Assembly: GCA_030671985.1 (NCBI GenBank)
Contig: DAOVHI010000013.1
Span: forward strand, 1 to 16,387
Source of the DNA: a bacterium
GTDB lineage: Bacteria > JAHJDO01
Length of the DNA: 16,387 bases
Reading direction: 5' to 3'
The position numbers and the translations under genes were made by a program. This document shows positions 1 through 8,170 of the stretch, piece by piece. How positions within the stretch are numbered: the stretch's first letter is position 1; each line of letters starts with the position of its first letter. The notes below the pieces were generated by a model that was not told the DNA's origin, did no database searches, and saw nothing but the letters and a program-made list of their open reading frames with translations.

Positions 1-1070
1 AAACCAGTGTCTACGGCCTAATTATTGCTGTCTGTTTCGGATTTGCTTTGATCATGGAATATGTTCTTGACAGGAACCTGCGAAAATCATTGCGTGCGAG
101 AAGAACGGAACTTATTGTCAGTATCGCTATATTTATTCTTGGTATTATTGGTTCAGTTTATCAACTTATACCACCCTCTGACAGCGGAGGAAGAATTTGG
201 GGAATGGATATTGATACAAGACGTATCACACATGTAATTGCAATTCCATGGAAAAGTTTTGTTCCTGTACCGGAATTCATGAATACTGAATTTATTATTT
301 CCACAATACTCCCTTCTCGGATTCCGGCTGTAGTCTTATCTATCATCTTGTTATGTTTCTCTCTTCTGTTTTTTTTGCGAAAATCTGTAGTGTTTTTTTT
401 GTATTCTTCCACGACCGTTGGGCTTTTAATTTTTTCCTATTTTATACATTTTGGAGAATTAAGACATCACGGACACCTGTTTATCTTGCTTGTTGCATGT
501 TTATGGATTTCATGTTATTACCCCGATATAGAGTTAAAATCGCAGCTATTTAATAGTTTAGCCGGATTTTGCAAAAAACATAAAAACGGGTTTATTGTGG
601 TAATTCTATCCATCCATCTCGTCTTTGGTTTTGCTGCAAGCGCAGTGGATTGGTTTTATCCTTTTTCTGCAAGCAGAGAGGTGGCAAAATTCATTAAAGA
701 CAAACAAATGAACGATATGTTAATGCTTGGAGATATGGATTTTTCAGCGTCTGCTGTAGCCGGCTATCTTAACCGCCGAATTTATTACACTCAGAGTAAT
801 AGGTTCGGCTCTTTCACCATCTGGAATAACAAAAGAGGCGACCACAGCGCGCAAGAAATTCTTAAAAAAGCTCAGGAACTCTCGCTACAAAGAAAAGAAG
901 ACATATTGCTTGTCATGAATTACGAACTTGATATATCCTCTGCCCTAAATCCTATTGTTAAAATTAAAGAATTTAAAAAAAGCATTGTGCCGAATGAGAA
1001 ATATTATCTATATCTCATGAGTTACGATATAGGGAGAACGCCATGTCGGATCAAAAAACAGCTATTATAA
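1..1070 (+). CDS. Polytopic membrane protein, 5'-truncated at the window edge; possible GT-C-type glycosyltransferase
   Basis: The reading frame is open to the left edge (first full codon at 3). The residues before the TTG at 48 and ATG at 54 form part of a hydrophobic helix ([15 protein letters not shown]), so the true start probably lies upstream and only the C-terminal part is present. At least four more hydrophobic segments follow: near residues 20-40, 85-110, 113-132 and 180-200, counted from the TTG at 48. A charged motif, ELRHHGHL, lies just before one of them. The last ~135 residues are hydrophilic and probably extracytoplasmic. The layout of many helices followed by a C-terminal soluble domain, in a glycan cluster, fits the GT-C superfamily, which transfers sugars from polyprenyl-phosphate donors. 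I see no diagnostic catalytic motif, so this is inferred mainly from context. It overlaps the next gene by 28 nt. Confidence 0.6.
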   Translation, partial: TSVYGLIIAVCFGFALIMEYVLDRNLRKSLRARRTELIVSIAIFILGIIGSVYQLIPPSDSGGRIWGMDIDTRRITHVIAIPWKSFVPVPEFMNTEFIISTILPSRIPAVVLSIILLCFSLLFFLRKSVVFFLYSSTTVGLLIFSYFIHFGELRHHGHLFILLVACLWISCYYPDIELKSQLFNSLAGFCKKHKNGFIVVILSIHLVFGFAASAVDWFYPFSASREVAKFIKDKQMNDMLMLGDMDFSASAVAGYLNRRIYYTQSNRFGSFTIWNNKRGDHSAQEILKKAQELSLQRKEDILLVMNYELDISSALNPIVKIKEFKKSIVPNEKYYLYLMSYDIGRTPCRIKKQLL

Positions 1071-2527
1071 TTGGGGCAGGTCCTGCAGGTTTGACCGCGG
1101 CTTATGAACTGCTGAATAAAACAAATATCAAACCTATTATCTATGAGATGACAGAAGATATTGGCGGTATTTCCAAGACAATAAATTATAAAGGGAATAG
1201 AATAGACATAGGAGGACACAGATTCTTTTCCAAATCTGACAGAGTTATGCAGTGGTGGCGGAATATCCTTCCATCACAAATGTTAATTCGCACCCGGCTT
1301 TCAAGAATTTTTTTTCTGAGAAAATTATTTAATTATCCTGTTTCGTTGAATCTCAACACCGTTTTAAATCTTGGATTTATGCGAATTTTCAAGATAGGTT
1401 TGAGCTATACCAAAATACGGCTTTTCCCAATAAAAAACGAGGGATCTCTCGAAGACTTTTTTATCAACAGATTCGGCAAAGAGTTGTATCTTACGTTCTT
1501 TAAAGACTATACGGAAAAGGTTTGGGGAATTTCTTGTAATAAAATCAGACCTGAATGGGGCAGGCAAAGAATAAAGGGTTTGTCTATTAGTAAAGCGATT
1601 CTTCATGCTGTGAAAAGTGTTTTTTCAAAGGACTCTTCCGTTACGCAGAAGAATACGGAAACCAGTTTAATTGGACAATTTATGTATCCTAAACTGGGTC
1701 CGGGTCAGATGTGGGAACAAGTCGCTGAAGTTATTAAAAAGAAAGGTGGAGAAATATATTTAAATCATAAAGTGATCGGTCTTAAACAGCATGACAATAA
1801 AATAGTGGAAGCTGTTGTAAAAGAGAAAACTGCTAACGAACCGACAACTAAAACAGTAGATTATTTTTTCTCAACAATGCCTGTTAAAGAATTAATACAA
1901 TCACTTCAAAATGGCGTGTCACAAGAAGTTCGTCACGCGGCAAACGGATTAATATATCGTGATTTTATGACAGTTGGCTTACTTCTAAGGAAGCTAAAAA
2001 TAAAGAATAAAACGAGAATAAAAACCATTAATAATATTATTCCCGATAACTGGATCTATATTCAGGAAAGAGATGTAGAACTTGGCAGGCTTCAGATATT
2101 TAATAACTGGAGTCCTTATATGGTTAAAGACAAAAATACCATATGGATTGGATTGGAATATTTTTGCAATGAAGGAGATGAACTGTGGAATAAGACGGAT
2201 GAGAGTTTTGCGGAATTCGCAATTAATGAACTAGCTAAAATCGGTATTATAGAAAAAGAAGATGTGCTTGATAAAGTTGTTATTCGAATGCCAAAAACTT
2301 ATCCGGCTTATTTTGGGGCATATGACCAATTTCATGTGGTCAGAGACTTCGTCGATAAATTTGAAAACCTGTTTTTAATAGGCAGAAACGGTATGCATAG
2401 GTATAATAATCAGGATCATTCTATGCTTACGGCGATGACGGCTGTTGAAAATATTATCAATAATATCAAATCTAAGCACAATATTTGGGCTGTTAATACG
2501 GAAGATGAATATCATGAAGAAAAATAA
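1043..2527 (+). CDS. FAD-dependent oxidoreductase, UDP-galactopyranose mutase/amine oxidase-like
   Basis: This is a 494-residue soluble flavoprotein. The N-terminus has a Rossmann dinucleotide motif GAGPAG (residues 11-16), the acidic residue that ends strand 2 (E35 in YEM), then GGISKT (41-46) and DIGGHRFF (55-62). These are typical of the COG1232 group, which includes protoporphyrinogen oxidase-like and UDP-galactopyranose mutase-like proteins. The C-terminal FAD-binding segment [18 protein letters not shown] (about 445-462) resembles the GR...YRY..D.D element of UGM. Close relatives are common in surface-polysaccharide loci with no proven substrate. UDP-sugar ring contraction, or redox modification of a sugar or polyprenyl lipid, are the plausible roles. 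It is not clearly Glf itself. A purine-rich GGGAG lies about 6 nt before the ATG, inside the end of the upstream gene, so translational coupling is likely. Confidence 0.85.
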   Translation: MSDQKTAIIIGAGPAGLTAAYELLNKTNIKPIIYEMTEDIGGISKTINYKGNRIDIGGHRFFSKSDRVMQWWRNILPSQMLIRTRLSRIFFLRKLFNYPVSLNLNTVLNLGFMRIFKIGLSYTKIRLFPIKNEGSLEDFFINRFGKELYLTFFKDYTEKVWGISCNKIRPEWGRQRIKGLSISKAILHAVKSVFSKDSSVTQKNTETSLIGQFMYPKLGPGQMWEQVAEVIKKKGGEIYLNHKVIGLKQHDNKIVEAVVKEKTANEPTTKTVDYFFSTMPVKELIQSLQNGVSQEVRHAANGLIYRDFMTVGLLLRKLKIKNKTRIKTINNIIPDNWIYIQERDVELGRLQIFNNWSPYMVKDKNTIWIGLEYFCNEGDELWNKTDESFAEFAINELAKIGIIEKEDVLDKVVIRMPKTYPAYFGAYDQFHVVRDFVDKFENLFLIGRNGMHRYNNQDHSMLTAMTAVENIINNIKSKHNIWAVNTEDEYHEEK

Positions 2528-2576
2528 ATGCTATTCATTTGTAATGGAAGCTGGTTTATTATAAAATTCGAAAATC

Positions 2577-3983
2577 ATGAATATTTTACTTTGTACTTTA
2601 CCTGAGGTGTGTGTTTCAAAAGATTATTTGCCTCACCTTTCTCTGCTATACGTTGCAGCTCAGGCAGAAAAAGGCGGGCATAAAGTTAAAATAATAGATT
2701 CGCACATTGAAGGACTGACTACCGATAATCTTGTAAAAACCATAATTCAAGAGCAACCGGATATTTTGGGAGTGACAGCTACTTCTCACAATCGTTTCGA
2801 GGTAATAAAGGTCTTGAAAAAGGCAAAACAGTTCTTGCCTGAAACTATCACAGTTGCGGGAGGGGTGCATTTCACAATTACTGCAGAGGATGCTTTAAAA
2901 TGCATTCCTGAATTAGATGTAATAGTTTTATGGGAAGGAGAATATATTTTTTACAATCTGGCAAATACCATACAAGGTGGCGGGAGTTTTGATAGCGTAA
3001 ACGGAATTGCTTTTCGTAAAGATTCAGGGGAAATTATTTTTACTAAGCCGTCTACATTTATTCACAATTTAGACGATTTAACGCCAGCATGGCATCTTAT
3101 TGATATGGATAAATATCAAGCTAGATTAGAGGGGACTTATGATACAAGGGCTATTGGTGTGATGAGTGCAAGAGGGTGCCCGTCTTCCTCCGTTTTCTGC
3201 TCCAATTCTATATGGGGCAAAAAAAGCTACAGAATGAAATCTCCTCTTAAATTTGTCGATGAAATAGAATTTCTCTACAAAAAGTATGGTTTTAAGGGAT
3301 TCGATTTTTGGGACGATACCTTAACTTTGAGCAAAAACCATATTTTGGGTATTTGTGACGAAATTTTACGAAGGGAACTCAAAATAGAATGGTATGCAAG
3401 AGCAAGGGTAAACACAGTCAATAAAGAAATCCTTCTTTCAATGAAAAGAGCTGGATGTGTGGCCATTGGTTATGGGATTGAATCAGGCAGCCCAAAGGTG
3501 CTGGAAGCAATAAAGAAAAAAATAACTATAAGTCAAATAAAACAGGCTGTAAAAGATACTGCGGATATTGGAATAATTAGTAAAAATTTCTTTATGTTCA
3601 GCCTGCCGAAAGAGCAAGAAGAAGATATTTTAATGACTATAAATTTGATGAAAGAATTAGTCTCTTATTCATCAACTGTCACTACCCCTTATGCTTTAAC
3701 ACTTATTTATCCTGGAACAGAGCTTGAAAAATTAGCAAAATCAAGGGGAATCTTATCTCAAAATTTTTCGTGGAATACTTATACTGAATTTTCAAAATCA
3801 AGGCTTTATGGAGAGAACAAAACCATTCCATTTTATGAGGAACAACTTAGTTTAGAAAAAGTTAAATCAATACTTAGGCGCAATCTTGTTTCCAAAGGAG
3901 ATTTCTTTCAAAAAGCAAAACGAAGACTTTCGCGTATTAGAAATTTTCATGATATTTTAAGTTCATTTAAAGCTTTTAGATAA
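2577..3983 (+). CDS. B12-binding-type radical SAM protein with altered Cys cluster (CxxxSxxC)
   Basis: The protein has 468 residues. Residues 1 to about 165 form a Rossmann-like B12-binding-type domain (LGVTATS, VAGGVHFT, then LWEGE where relatives have RGEGE). A radical SAM TIM-barrel domain follows, recognised by GFDFWDDTLTL, EWYARARV, AGCVAIGYGIESGS and a YPGTELEKLA tail. Relatives are BchE-like enzymes that methylate or rearrange lipids, sugars and cofactors. The expected CxxxCxxC motif reads C201-PSSS-VF-C208: the middle cysteine is Ser205 (codon TCC at 3189-3191). A three-Cys site normally holds the 4Fe-4S cluster, so activity is doubtful unless this base is an error. DSHIEG (42-47) matches the DxHxxG cobalamin pattern but sits where such proteins do not usually carry it, so it is probably chance. 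There is no clear Shine-Dalgarno. A TATAAA at 2560-2565 is a weak possible -10. Confidence 0.88.
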   Translation: MNILLCTLPEVCVSKDYLPHLSLLYVAAQAEKGGHKVKIIDSHIEGLTTDNLVKTIIQEQPDILGVTATSHNRFEVIKVLKKAKQFLPETITVAGGVHFTITAEDALKCIPELDVIVLWEGEYIFYNLANTIQGGGSFDSVNGIAFRKDSGEIIFTKPSTFIHNLDDLTPAWHLIDMDKYQARLEGTYDTRAIGVMSARGCPSSSVFCSNSIWGKKSYRMKSPLKFVDEIEFLYKKYGFKGFDFWDDTLTLSKNHILGICDEILRRELKIEWYARARVNTVNKEILLSMKRAGCVAIGYGIESGSPKVLEAIKKKITISQIKQAVKDTADIGIISKNFFMFSLPKEQEEDILMTINLMKELVSYSSTVTTPYALTLIYPGTELEKLAKSRGILSQNFSWNTYTEFSKSRLYGENKTIPFYEEQLSLEKVKSILRRNLVSKGDFFQKAKRRLSRIRNFHDILSSFKAFR

Positions 3984-4055
3984 TTAAGGCGCTTTGTTTC
4001 TTGGGATCGAGTCGGTTTTTTTAATATAAGTGCGATAGGTTAATCGTCAGGCTGG

Positions 4056-4169
4056 ATGTTTATGAAATTTTTACGGAGATTTATTTTAAAATTCATAGGA
4101 CAGAATAAGCTTAAGAGAACATTAATTAAGAACATAACTATATTATTTGCTTTTTTGTCTGTCTATTGA
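4056..4169 (+). pseudogene. Truncated 5' remnant of a flippase (wzx-like) gene
   Basis: This 37-codon reading frame has ATG codons at 4056 and 4062 and stops with TGA at 4167. From 4062 its product matches the N-terminus of the intact flippase at 5668. The shared core is FILKFIGQNKLKRTL, then I versus V, then K: 16 of 17 residues identical. In DNA, 4080-4130 matches 5686-5736 at 46 of 51 positions, including 23 identical bases. Similarity ends abruptly at about 4131-4133, four bases before the end of the opposing gene. Four of the five differences are synonymous and the fifth is Ile/Val. So both copies appear to have diverged while still coding. I infer a relic of an older flippase allele cut off by recombination or insertion, not a functional small protein. 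The tail after residue 23 is shared with the opposing gene's 3' end. Confidence 0.75.
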
Positions 4170-5526
4170 TTTTACAAAAAACTATTATACATATAGCCCA
4201 GATAGCTAAAATAGGTATAAATTCAAACATCCATGTCTTTTTGAACAATATTGAGAATAAATTAGCTTCAAAATATATATATATACTGGAGTCCGATAAA
4301 CAATGAAATATATTATGATAAAACATAGTATCTTTCTGGTGTGTAAGAAGATCTGTTCCAGTTGCAAATAGCATTAAAATACTTGACATCCCTGCAAGAG
4401 TAGTAAAAATTGATGTTAATATTTTTGATTTTAGCTTTGCTACTCCGTATATCGCCAAAATACACAGAAACGGAATAGCTGTTATTAGAAAGCGCTCTGC
4501 GAAAAATTTAAATGAAGAATAGAATAATATCACAGCTACTGAAATAGTAATAAAAAAGAGAAATTCTCTCTTCTTTTTGCTTTTTAACCCAAAATAAACG
4601 CCGAAGAAAGCAAATAACAGAAATGGATGCATTATAAATATCCCCCTTTTTAGCCCGAAGGTTAACTTAATAATTCTATTCAAATTAGTAAGCTTGATGC
4701 CGCTAATCCCCTGAGCGTGGTGTTTTGCAAAATAATGAAGGTATTCATAGTTGTAGCCTGTTTTTAGAGGGTTGCCAAAACAGCCGTAGTGATATATACA
4801 CAGTATTATGATGGACAAACACACGGGAAAAGCTAGATACGCAAGTAGTTTAATTGACTTAGTGGTAGTAAACAAATAGCCAAATATAAATACAGCAAAA
4901 ACCATCATAGGATATTCGCACAAAATAGCCAGCCCTAATAAAGAACCACTCAAGAAAATTTTAGATTTGTTAATTTCTTTGATATTTGCGCTCTTAATTA
5001 AAATATAAAATGCTGTAAAAAAAAGAAAACCTGCAACGTGATGCGCGTAAAACATATTTGAGTAGAAAAAGACGATAGTTCCAAGACTGTAACTCATAGT
5101 TCCCAAGATAGACAATCTGATATCGTTGAGAAACATATTAACTGCTCTGTAAAAGATCACCCCCATTATTGCCGATTGGATTATAACTACGAAAAAAGTC
5201 GGAATATAGATTTTGAATATATAATCAACCAGAGCTGAAGATGACCGGAATAATTTGGATATCTTTGATGCTATGAAATAAAATTGCACGCCAAAAAATG
5301 AAATTCCGGGGGCTTTGTCCGTATAAAAATGGCCTTTATAAAATGCCTTATCCCCTGTATTTTCGTGATAGTCGTCAATGCTAAGCGAGTGATTCTCAAC
5401 TATTGACCAGACAAGGTCAAGTCTTGTTCCACTGTTCCAGTCAAGTTTCCTAAAAAAGTAGCCATAGGATATAATAAGCACAACAAAAATTAAAAGTTCA
5501 ATCTTATGGACTTTTGTGAGATACAT
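4138..5526 (-). CDS. GT-C-type (GT39/PMT-like) integral membrane glycosyltransferase, inverted relative to its neighbours
   Basis: This is a 462-residue polytopic membrane protein with roughly ten or more hydrophobic segments. The first extracytoplasmic loop (residues 31-74) carries a run typical of PMT/ArnT-like transferases of bacterial glycan loci: SGTRLDLVWSIVENHSLS, then DDYHENTGDKAFYKGHFY, then TDKAPGISFFG. Acidic residues in this loop are the usual catalytic candidates. The expected role is transfer of a sugar from a polyprenyl-phosphate donor on the outer face of the cytoplasmic membrane. I prefer the ATG at 5526. A TTG at 5568 would add 14 residues, but it falls inside a palindrome (5556-5575). 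Neither start has a good Shine-Dalgarno. It is the only - strand gene within the + strand cluster and lies between a flippase remnant and the intact flippase, so it was probably acquired by recombination. Confidence 0.8.
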   Translation of the reverse strand: MYLTKVHKIELLIFVVLIISYGYFFRKLDWNSGTRLDLVWSIVENHSLSIDDYHENTGDKAFYKGHFYTDKAPGISFFGVQFYFIASKISKLFRSSSALVDYIFKIYIPTFFVVIIQSAIMGVIFYRAVNMFLNDIRLSILGTMSYSLGTIVFFYSNMFYAHHVAGFLFFTAFYILIKSANIKEINKSKIFLSGSLLGLAILCEYPMMVFAVFIFGYLFTTTKSIKLLAYLAFPVCLSIIILCIYHYGCFGNPLKTGYNYEYLHYFAKHHAQGISGIKLTNLNRIIKLTFGLKRGIFIMHPFLLFAFFGVYFGLKSKKKREFLFFITISVAVILFYSSFKFFAERFLITAIPFLCILAIYGVAKLKSKILTSIFTTLAGMSSILMLFATGTDLLTHQKDTMFYHNIFHCLSDSSIYIYFEANLFSILFKKTWMFEFIPILAIWAICIIVFCKINRQTKKQII

Positions 5527-5555
5527 AAATATATAGTGTAGGAATTTTCTTTTTT

Positions 5556-5575
5556 CCCTCTCTGTCAAGAGAGGG
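5556..5575. repeat. Perfect palindrome: 8-bp stem, 4-nt loop
   Basis: CCCTCTCT (5556-5563) and AGAGAGGG (5568-5575) pair perfectly around a GTCA loop. TCAGGGTGAG follows on the right. The CCCTCTC...GAGAGGG-TCAGGGTGAG arrangement resembles short palindromic repeats scattered in many bacterial genomes. It is not a rho-independent terminator on either strand, because no T-run follows the stem in either direction. It lies at the right junction of the inverted gene. Confidence 0.55.
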
Positions 5576-5650
5576 TCAGGGTGAGTTTAATTTCTGCCAA
5601 TATAGCATTGCTCAATTCGGCTGTCAAATTATGGAAATTTAATTCATTTC

Positions 5651-5659
5651 TGCTATAAT
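5651..5659 (+). promoter_or_regulatory. Extended -10 promoter element before the flippase gene
   Basis: TGCTATAAT fits the extended -10 consensus TGnTATAAT exactly. No convincing -35 hexamer sits 16-18 bp upstream, which extended -10 promoters can tolerate. Initiation about 7 nt downstream would be at about 5666, only one or two bases before the ATG at 5668. The flippase mRNA could therefore be leaderless, and the ATG indeed has no Shine-Dalgarno. The -10 also sits in a small inverted repeat, CTGC-TATAAT-GCAG (5650-5663). Confidence 0.45.
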
Positions 5660-5667
5660 GCAGCGAT

Positions 5668-6984
5668 ATGGGATACCTGAAGAAATTCATTTTAAAATTC
5701 ATAGGACAGAACAAGCTTAAAAGAACGTTAGTTAAGCACGCCGGCTTTATGTTTGGAGGTGATATCGCGACAAGGGTATTCAGGTTGTTGATAATTCTTA
5801 TTCTTGGCAAAATATTATCTTCTAATGAATATGGTCAGTTGTTTGAAGCAATGGCGGCAGTTCTTGTAATAAGTGAACTTATTGATATTAGAATTGGAGA
5901 GGCGGTTACCAAGTTTGCAACAGATTACCTCATAAAAAACCGGAAGGATAAAGCGTTAAGCATTATTAAAATAGGATATTTAGTAGACGCGCTTTTAGGA
6001 ATATTATGCTTTTGTGTTGTTATGTTGATCGGAGATATTATAGCGCAAAAGGTATTTCACGGACATTTATCTTCAAGACTGATAAAGATCTACGCTTTGG
6101 CTCCTCTTCTCTCAACAGTTAATGGTACTTCCCTCGCAGTAATTCAAACATTTAAAAAATTTAAGATAATGAGTATATTTAACGCGTCAAGCGCGTTTGC
6201 GAGGTTTGTTTTTCCCGTAGGACTTGCCTGTTTTGGTTTGGAATACATAATGTTTGGCTATGTTCTGGCAGCATTTATTCCCGGAGTATTTCTGTCGATC
6301 ATTGTTTTAAGACTTCTGAGAACAGAATTCGGTAATATCAAAGCATCAAATATTATGTCCGAAGTGAGAAAAATTTTGCCATTTACCTTTCACACAACAG
6401 TTTCCGTTACTTTTAAATCTGTTATCAGGCAGATGGATGTGGTGTTGTTAGGGTTTTTTAAATCCCCGGAAATAGTCGCCTATTACAAAATAGCTCTTGC
6501 GTATGTTAATACGCTCGGATTTGTAACAGGTCCTGTCGGCACAGTTATCTATCCGACTCTAACTTCTTTGTGGGCGGAGAAAAACATTTTGATGTATAAA
6601 AAGATACTTAAAAAAATAAGCATCACAATGATCCTTGTGTCCTGCGCAGGAGCCGCTGTTATGGTTATTGCTGGACCTTATGTTTTTAAAATATGGAAAC
6701 CTGAATATCTTAAATCAATGCCGGCAATACGAATAATGATATTTGCTATCATACTATCCAATGTATTTTGCTGGACGAGGTCTACAATTTTATCTGTAGG
6801 AAAGCCATATATATCTACGGTCAGTAATATAAGCGGTGCATTCACGCTTGTTCTTGCGGCCTTTCTACTTGTTCCACGGCTGGGGCTCATGGGTATGGCG
6901 ATTACTTATGTGTTGGCGTATATTGTAATAATTTTGATTGCGTTAATAATGCTTAGAAAGACTGTCTTTAATTATGAAATTTAA
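5668..6984 (+). CDS. Lipid-linked oligosaccharide flippase, MOP/Wzx-like
   Basis: This 438-residue protein has about twelve hydrophobic helices, the normal size and layout for a Wzx-type flippase of the multidrug/oligosaccharidyl-lipid/polysaccharide (MOP) superfamily. The N-terminus is a basic cytoplasmic stretch, then GFMFGGDIATRVFRLLIILI, then GKILSSNEYGQ and an acidic-basic region with FATDYL, all usual for the family. It should move undecaprenyl-diphosphate-linked glycan from the inner to the outer leaflet. The start at 5668 is supported because the flippase remnant at 4062 begins at the aligned ATG. There is no Shine-Dalgarno; an extended -10 lies directly upstream. Its stop overlaps the next gene's start by 11 nt. 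It opens the coupled run of genes that continues to 13056. Confidence 0.9.
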   Translation: MGYLKKFILKFIGQNKLKRTLVKHAGFMFGGDIATRVFRLLIILILGKILSSNEYGQLFEAMAAVLVISELIDIRIGEAVTKFATDYLIKNRKDKALSIIKIGYLVDALLGILCFCVVMLIGDIIAQKVFHGHLSSRLIKIYALAPLLSTVNGTSLAVIQTFKKFKIMSIFNASSAFARFVFPVGLACFGLEYIMFGYVLAAFIPGVFLSIIVLRLLRTEFGNIKASNIMSEVRKILPFTFHTTVSVTFKSVIRQMDVVLLGFFKSPEIVAYYKIALAYVNTLGFVTGPVGTVIYPTLTSLWAEKNILMYKKILKKISITMILVSCAGAAVMVIAGPYVFKIWKPEYLKSMPAIRIMIFAIILSNVFCWTRSTILSVGKPYISTVSNISGAFTLVLAAFLLVPRLGLMGMAITYVLAYIVIILIALIMLRKTVFNYEI

Positions 6985-8170
6985 AATAATCTATCCGGCA
7001 AACATCAGGTTTCCAATGGAGCGGGCAAATGCCATTCAAATAATACATACATGCCATGCTCTGGCAAATAAAGGCGTGAAAGTATATCTGTTAGTAAGAA
7101 AAATGGATAATAGAACCACTGAAGAGTGTCTGGAATTTTATGGATTAAAATCTCACACTAATTTACATATAATCAGATTACCTGTTTTGAATATCCACGG
7201 GCATTTTATTTGGAATTACTCATTTTACTTATTGTGCTTTTTAAGTATATTCTGTCTCTCGGTATTCAAAAATATTAGAAAGATATACCTGCGTGAGATT
7301 GGTGTGGCAAGATATCTATTAATGATTAAGAGTCTATTAAGGTGTGAATTATTATATGAAACTCACACGATACAATCTATGGAACAAAAAGAAATAGAGA
7401 AATTATTATTTGACGGGATTACTCCTGATAAGAATAGACTGGACAAAATCTTAAAAAAAGAAACAAAAGTTCTAACAAATGTGGACAAACTGATAGCAAT
7501 TTCTGAGAGCTTGAAAAGCGCCATAAGGAAGCACCTTAGTGTTTCCAGAAGAATCACAACAATACCCGATGGGGCGTTAATTTCCGACGTTCGGGAGAGA
7601 GTTTTTTCTAAGAAGCTGAATAACAGAAATATAATCTATGTTGGGCAATTATATCTATGGAAGGGAGTTGACATCCTGATAAAGGCATTAAAGAAAATAC
7701 CCGATGCCACGCTGACAATTGTTGGCGGACTTTCTTACGAAAATGATATATGTAGATTGAAAAAGCTTGCGGAAGAGATTGGGGTGAAAAGCCGAGTACA
7801 ATTTAAAGGATTTGTTCCTCACAGATATATTAAAAAACATTTAATGGCTGCGGATGTTGGAATTATTCCATTGACTGATAATGTAATGAGCAGATACTTT
7901 ACGTCTCCTTTGAAAATGTTTGAATATATGTCAGCAGGAATACCAATAGTTGCATCAGATCTTCCAACAATAAAAGAAGTGCTTACGGATCATGAAAATG
8001 CCGTACTTGTTAAGCCGGGAGACACAAAAAATCTGGCGCTAGGGATTGAAGGATTGCTTAATGATCAGGAATTTGCAAACAAGTTATCTAGAAAAGCTTA
8101 TGAAGATGTTAAGCAGTATAGCTGGGATATGAGAGCTGAAAGAATAATAGGTGTACTTAATGAAAATTAG
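6974..8170 (+). CDS. Glycosyltransferase family 4 (GT-B fold)
   Basis: The protein has 398 residues with two Rossmann-like halves. The N-terminal acceptor half contains the family's loop (MERANAIQIIHTCHALANKG, residues 15-34). The C-terminal donor half begins near 219 with IIYVGQLYLWKGVDILIKAL, then LTIVGG (247-252), VQFKGFVPH (275-283) and ADVGIIPL (293-300). The nucleotide-sugar site is SPLKMFEYMSAGIPIVASDL (311-330), with Glu317 matching the conserved second Glu of the EX7E motif. The first Glu is replaced by Ser, as in many GT4 proteins with an SPLK..EYM motif. It probably adds a sugar to the lipid-linked glycan on the cytoplasmic face; donor and linkage cannot be read from the sequence. 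It is translationally coupled to the flippase through an 11-nt overlap, and the next gene overlaps its 3' end. Confidence 0.9.
   Translation: MKFKIIYPANIRFPMERANAIQIIHTCHALANKGVKVYLLVRKMDNRTTEECLEFYGLKSHTNLHIIRLPVLNIHGHFIWNYSFYLLCFLSIFCLSVFKNIRKIYLREIGVARYLLMIKSLLRCELLYETHTIQSMEQKEIEKLLFDGITPDKNRLDKILKKETKVLTNVDKLIAISESLKSAIRKHLSVSRRITTIPDGALISDVRERVFSKKLNNRNIIYVGQLYLWKGVDILIKALKKIPDATLTIVGGLSYENDICRLKKLAEEIGVKSRVQFKGFVPHRYIKKHLMAADVGIIPLTDNVMSRYFTSPLKMFEYMSAGIPIVASDLPTIKEVLTDHENAVLVKPGDTKNLALGIEGLLNDQEFANKLSRKAYEDVKQYSWDMRAERIIGVLNEN

Noticed and set aside
3984-4055. Terminator after the first radical SAM gene
   Set aside because: There is a T-run near 4015, but I could not find a stable stem just before it.
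5527-5568. TTG at 5568 as the start of the inverted glycosyltransferase
   Set aside because: It lies inside the palindrome, has no ribosome site, and the extra 14 residues look like translated repeat. The ATG at 5526 is a more ordinary start, though it also lacks a clear ribosome site.
5556-5575. Intrinsic terminator at the palindrome
   Set aside because: No T-run follows the stem on either strand. The T-run on the + strand lies before the stem.
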